NCBI GenBank assembly: GCA_035048815.1
Contig: JAUCBN010000042.1
Coordinates: forward strand, 7,068,001 to 7,132,000
Direction: 5' to 3'
Source of the DNA: Abelmoschus esculentus
Taxonomy: Eukaryota > Streptophyta > Magnoliopsida > Malvales > Malvaceae
DNA length: 64,000 nt
Below the pieces are notes generated by a model. The model searched no databases. It was not told where the DNA came from and was given only the letters and a program-made list of their open reading frames with translations. Numbering within the stretch: the first letter of the stretch is position 1; each line of letters opens with the position of its first letter. Positions 58,954-64,000 of this stretch are shown piece by piece. The position numbers and the translations under genes are program-made.

Positions 58954-59414
58954 TAGGGATGGATATGGACCCGAACTCGGTGGATTCTGACCCGACTCTA
59001 TAGGTTTGGTTTCAAAAAAGATTGAGTTTATAATGAGTGAAACTTAATAAAAATTGATTTTATGTATAGGTGAAAAATATTTATCCGACCAAGATATTTG
59101 TAATTTTTTTCATTTATTTAAGTATAATACTTATAATATACCTTTCTTTATATAGTATTTTCAATTAAATATTTAATTTCATCGATATGAAAAAAGAGAA
59201 GGGATAATTATTATAAATATTCCTCTTTATATATATTCTTATTATACCCTTTTGTTTTAAATAAAAATGGAAAAACATATTTTTTTTATGTTTCGGGTCA
59301 GGTTTGGTTGGGATGAGTTTTAATTCTAAAATTTGAATAAGTTTAGATTAATAATAATCATTATATATCAGGTCAAATTAATTTCGTATAAAAACTCAAC
59401 TATGTTTATCCCTA
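58954..59414. mobile_element. hAT-like MITE, 461 bp
   Basis: Ends TAGGGATGGATATGG and GTTTATCCCTA are inverted repeats. Flanks TTTGTTTA (58946-58953) and CTTGTTTG (59415-59422) agree at 6 of 8 positions, both differences being transitions. Subterminal ACCCGA words lie inside the left end. Non-coding. Confidence 0.6.
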
Positions 59415-59693
59415 CTTGTTTGTAACAGGGGTGATTGGATTGGTTTAATTTTTGTTTTGACAAGTAACCGGGTCAATTTGACGATCGAAGTTTTCAACAA
59501 ATATGTCGCTCGTTTGTAGGGATGGGCATGGACCCAAACTCGATGGGTTCTAACCCGACTTCATAGGTTTGGTTTTAAAAAAAGAGTTTAAATTGGTTGG
59601 TTGAATAAATTTATTTAGCTATAAAAATTAAATTAGTTGAGTTGATTTTATTATCAAATCTTAAGTAATCAAATTAAATTTGAAAAATTCTAC
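59415..59693. repeat. Partial tandem duplication of the preceding element and its flank
   Basis: 59480-59590 repeats 58917-59030 (GATCGAAGTTTTCAACAAAT, then TAGGGATGG...ACCCGACT), an offset of about 562 bp. Because the copy includes host flank as well as the element's left end, it is a segmental duplication and not a second insertion. Confidence 0.7.
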
Positions 59694-60528
59694 AATGGGC
59701 GGCGAACACCGTTGAACACCGTTAATGATGAACACCGTTGAACACTATTAAATTGATTAATAGAGATTAAAAAAATTAAGAACTCAACATATAATTATAT
59801 ATTATTTAAAATAAAAATTTTATTAAATTACTTTTTATATATTTTATTTTTAAAAAAAAATTAATAAAATACTAATTTAAATTAATTTTAAAAATAAAAA
59901 ATCCTAAACTATCCTAAAATAAAAATCTAAAACCTAAATCACTAAACATTAAACTACAAATCCTAAAATATAAAATCTTAAAACCTTAAATCCAAAACCT
60001 AAAACCCCAAACCCTAAAATACTAAACCATGAATACTAAATCCAAACCCTAAATTCCTAAACCCTAAAATAATCAAAATCCCTAAACTCTAAACCTAAGA
60101 CCATAGAATTATAAATTCTAAATTAGTTTAGGGATTCAAGTTTAGTATTTATACTTTTAGAGTTTCAAACTTTCTATTTTAGTGTTTTGGATTTTAGGAT
60201 TATAATTTTAGATTTAAGGGGTTTATTGTGTAGGGTTTAGAGTTTATGATTTAGTGTTTTGTTAAGGTTTAGTATTTTTAGGTCTTTGAGTTTAGGTTTT
60301 TAGGTTTTTTATTTATTTTTTTTATTTTTTAAAATTGAAAGTAATTTAAATAAATTATTTTGAAAAAATTTAAATATATATATAAATAATTTGTTTAAAA
60401 TTTTATTTTAAATAATTTAAAATTATACATTTAGTCCTTAAAATTTTTAATTTTTATTATTTAATTTAATAGTATTAAGTGGTCGTTTGTAGTGTTCAAC
60501 AATGTTCGACGCATGTGGTACACTCATC
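59694..60528. mobile_element. Palindromic element with telomere-like interior
   Basis: Ends are inverted: GGCGGCGAACACCGTTGAAC (about 59698) against GTTCAACAATGTTCGACGCA (about 60495-60514). Inside, 59930-60110 is full of CCCTAAA/CCTAAA words, and 60120-60310 carries TTTAGGG-type words, so the whole unit folds back on itself. The terminal ACACCGTTGAACA motif is itself repeated. Non-coding. Precise borders and target duplication could not be fixed. Confidence 0.6.
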
Positions 60529-61071
60529 CATTAAATTTAGTTCGTTTTTTTTATTTTGATATTTATTGATAAAAACTAATATTATTGTCAAAATTAAATG
60601 TACAACTGTAATTAATTAAATTTCTCGGGTTAAGATATAAAAATATTTGGATATTTAATTTTAAATTCATTTTAATTTAATTGATTAGTAATTTAATTTT
60701 GTTTATATTTTAATTTTTGGAGGTTAAACTTATGTTTTCAATTGCTATGGGTATGGATATGGGTTTATCGTTTATTTTTACTAAATAAAAATAATCGATA
60801 ATTGTTCCAATCGATTAAAATTATCAAGTAAATAATTTTTCATTATATGGTTCAATTTGTTGGTTTAATTGAGTATTTTTTTTTATCACTGTTCATTTGA
60901 ATTGTTTTAAGTAAAGGTAAGTAAAATTCGTCTCGATTAAAAATTTGAGCTAATTCAATCAATTTAACAACTTAAGTAATTATTGTAAATACCTTTTAGG
61001 TTTCGTTGAATTTCGAAAATAAAAAATGGTCTCTAAATAATAAAAATAATTTTCAGATTTTCAAAGAAGTT

Positions 61072-61106
<35 letters not shown>

Positions 61107-62035
61107 TTGATTCTCAAGTTAATTGATATTTTATCAGGTTTAAGCATTAAACAAGTGCTTATCGGAATATGTTTAAAGATTGATCATGAAAATTTTGAAA
61201 CAAATATTATTTTATCATATTTTTTAAATATCAAATTATATTCAGTTTTATTTCCCATGTTTTCATTAACTTGTTATGTAATATAATCCACAAAATAATA
61301 CGATGATTTTAAAATTGTTTCTAATAAAATATTATTATGGAATTTCAAAAAAAAAATATTATTATGGGTTGAGAATAATACAATAAATCTGAGTTTAATT
61401 GATGGCAAATTGTAGGTATGAGTATGTTTTAGTAACTTATCGTATGAGTACATGTTGATATGAGTAATTAGTTGGATGGATATTTTTAATGACTAAAAAT
61501 ATTATTATGATTATTTTATTTTTTATTGAAGCGTAATATTTTTGATGAATGATATTATTTTTTATTATATTTGGTGAATGGTATAAAAAATATTTTTAAT
61601 ATTTAACTGAATAATCATTTTGATTCATTTAATTAATTTATCCCTTAATGTTAAATTTTAAATCAAAATATCCTTCTGTTAATGAAAACTATTAGTTAAC
61701 TAACGATAAACAATTTAAAATAACTTCATAGAATGATATCTCAGAAAAAAATTGTATAATTAATTTTTGACAAGTATCACTCTTGTAAGTCAATACCTTT
61801 GTTTATATGACACTGTAATGTAGATTTTTATGTTATTTTTAATTATTTATTATTAGTTAATTAATAATTTTTGTTTTCAAAAAAAATCATTTTAACTAAT
61901 ATGAAACGTTAAACGTTAAATAGATTTAAAAATGAATTAAAAGAACTATTTAAATAAATATTATGTGTATTTTTTATGACCTTTATTTATTACTTCTTTA
62001 CCTTTAACTGAATGTTAAAACCAAATTGTGCTGAC
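60529..62035. other. AT-rich intergenic DNA
   Basis: A TA run lies at 61075-61102. No gene, RNA or clear element recognised. Confidence 0.55.
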
Positions 62036-62438
62036 AGGGATAATAATTTGACCCGTATTATTAGGTTCCAACACAACCTGATCCAATAAGGACATAATTT
62101 TTATTAAAAAAATTGAGTTTAGGTTATTATAGAAATAAAGTCGGGTTGGGTGAAATTTAGGATAAAAATATTTAATCTAACCGGACTAATATATTTATAT
62201 ATTTTTATATATAATATATAATATTTTTATTTATTTTTTTCGGGTTAGATCAAGTTTAGTTAGGTTTTTTTATTAATATATCGTTGTTGGGTTAGATTTT
62301 GTTATTTTGGGTTGGGTCAGATCGTGAAAAAATATATATTTAGATCAGACCAGATCGAGATTAAAATGGATGTTTCACTTTTCGGATCAAGATTAGAGCA
62401 ACTAAAAACTCATCCTGATTCAACCCGTTATAATCCCT
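62036..62438. mobile_element. Small DNA-transposon-like element
   Basis: Starts AGGGATAATAATTTGACCCG and ends CAACCCGTTATAATCCCT, inverted repeats with the ACCCG word near both ends. Same style as the elements at 3536, 58954 and 63363. No target duplication is visible. Confidence 0.5.
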
Positions 62439-63362
62439 AATAACAACCATGTTTGATAGAACATCATAATCAGGTCGAAATCAAAATGAATTTTTAACTA
62501 TTATATTTTCTTTGCATTCACGTTTAGAATTGATAATTATTTTTTTTAATAATATTATCTCTAAAATTTAAATTATATTTATTTTTAATAATATAATATA
62601 ATTTTTTATTGTATTTAACACTTATCGATACACGTTCTCTTTGATCCTTGAATAAAAACATATCAAGTTAAATCAGCAAGATGGATTACTGATGTCTAAA
62701 TTAACTTCAACCCTCCCATTATTTCCATTCTTTTCAATTCAACCCTTGATTAGTGATTACTTTAAAATAGTATAATATTTTAATTAACGGATTATTTCCA
62801 TTCTTTTCAATTCTTAACCCTTGATTTAAGAGAAATTATATTATGGGTCCGACCTGTCACGTCAGTTATGATCCTATCCAATTATAATCACTTATTTCAC
62901 CATTAAACTCTAACTCATTTTTCCAACCAATGAATCTTCACTCATAATTTTTATGTCATTTTAAAAATATAATTTTTAAAAATTATATTAATTACATAGT
63001 TGATTAATGGTAAAATTAATAATTTTTATTGGTTAAAAACTATGTGATAGGCGTGTATGATATAATCTCTCCTTGATTAGTGATTATTATAAAATAATAT
63101 AATATTTTAATTAACGGAGATGAAGGATTTAACACACTTCTGAATTTACTGCATAATCCATAGTTGGGCCTGGGCCTGATTCACATGTGTCGTGTCTACC
63201 ACAGTACGAGCAATGATGTGAAAAACGTGGAAATGACACCATTTTTGTTGAACGAATGTCGTGCAAGGCAAACCCTGGCCTGGGCTTTCGGAAGAGTTGT
63301 CTGAAATAGAGAATATAAATTTAATCAGATTAAATATTCATAAAAAATATAATTTTTATATA
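62439..63362. other. AT-rich intergenic DNA
   Basis: CCATTCTTTTCAATTC followed by AACCCTTGATT occurs twice (near 62725 and 62788), and TGATTAGTGATTA also recurs (62750, 63073). No gene seen. Confidence 0.45.
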
Positions 63363-63929
63363 TAGGGGTGTATATTTAATTAATTTGGTCGATATTTAAA
63401 TTTAATCAATCATAATCAAATTATCCAAACTTAAATTATATTAATTAATTCGATCGATTTTCGAATTAACATAACCAAAATTATATTAGTTAATTCAATC
63501 GACTTTCAAATGAACAGAACCAACACCATTTTGGTTAATTCGGCTGGTTTTTAAATTAATAAAAATTTATTATAAATTTTAGATAAATTACATAATAAAT
63601 CACTAAATTATACTAAAATAATATTTTTAATCACAAACTTTCATCTCATACTAATTTGATAAAAGTTTAATCACTGTTTTAAAATATATCAAAAAATTCA
63701 ATTATCATTTTATAATTTTTGAAAATTAAATGACCAAAAATAAAAATATGTAATACATATGATATTTAATATATAATATTTTTATTTAATTTGATCAATT
63801 AAACCGAATTAACCGATAATAGATATTTTTAAAAAATAATTGTTAATCAAATTTATTAAAAATTAATTGACCATATTAACCGAAATAATTTTAGTTATGT
63901 TGGTTAATTTAATTAAAACCACATCCCTA
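63363..63929. mobile_element. hAT-like MITE, 567 bp
   Basis: Ends TAGGGGTGTATATTTAATT and AATTAAAACCACATCCCTA are inverted repeats. Flanks TTTATATA (63355-63362) and TTTATACA (63930-63937) agree at 7 of 8 positions, fitting hAT. Interior is AT-rich with TTAACCGA-type words in both orientations. Non-coding. Confidence 0.7.
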
Positions 63930-64000
63930 TTTATACATATAAATTATGTGCATATGTATACTAATAATTTCAAATTTAAAAATGAAAAAAATAATATTTT

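Noticed and set aside
59930..60310. True interstitial telomere
   Set aside because: The CCCTAAA words are degenerate, mixed with other A-rich words and arranged as an inverted pair inside transposon-like ends.
1..64000. tRNA, rRNA or CRISPR array
   Set aside because: No cloverleaf-like A/B box pair, rRNA signature or spacer-repeat structure was recognised; a covariance-model scan would settle it.

Overview
This is a stretch of plant nuclear chromosome. It is AT-rich, and its genes carry many short GT-AG introns. About two thirds of it is decayed transposons. The general style of the repeats (copia elements, including a Sirevirus-type one) resembles what I know of cotton and other Malvaceae, but the species is an inference and not a sequence identification.

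Five host genes can be read. (1) A hypersensitive-induced-reaction (HIR, SPFH/band-7) gene at 1134-2985 (+) has five recognisable exons, but one extra base in exon 2 breaks the frame. (2) An FKBP53-type nuclear FKBP prolyl isomerase at 25260-29325 (+) has 11 exons, 480 aa, and every exon phase agrees. (3) A small DUF761 protein lies at 32380-32715 (+). (4) A MAP65-3/PLEIADE-type microtubule bundler lies at 33027-36366 (-), with 12 exons and 729 aa, and is intact. (5) A trichome-birefringence-like (TBL, PC-esterase) Golgi O-acetyltransferase lies at 39739-42709 (-), with 3 exons and 535 aa, and is intact; its second intron appears to be GC-AG. Genes 2 to 5 form one gene island (25-43 kb). The genes are unrelated in function and share no operon-like organisation.

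Layout. 1-924: a ~187-bp tandem satellite rich in inverted repeats, ending about 200 bp before the HIR start codon. 3.5-9.1 kb: small repeats and a dead LINE. 9.6-23.7 kb: a nested retrotransposon stack. It holds a copia element on the minus strand, split by a 2.2-kb solo-LTR-like insertion with a perfect 5-bp target duplication, and truncated by a Sirevirus-type copia element. The Sirevirus carries broken gag and pol, plus an unbroken 350-codon ORF downstream of pol. 23.7-24.9 kb: Mutator-like long-inverted-repeat elements. 25-43 kb: the gene island, with a repeat-rich element at 29.6-32.1 kb. 44-64 kb: short DNA elements (hAT-like, Harbinger-like), two further dead copia elements (46977-51109 and 53178-57211), an LTR fragment, and a palindromic element full of telomere-like CCCTAAA words.

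The most unusual item is the accessory ORF of the Sirevirus element (16652-17704, minus). It is open while gag and pol are broken. It is preceded by what looks like its own TATA box, 5' leader and leader intron, and by a cluster of TATCGATA palindromes of the kind also found in the element's LTR. All calls rest on reading the sequence; no database search or alignment was run.
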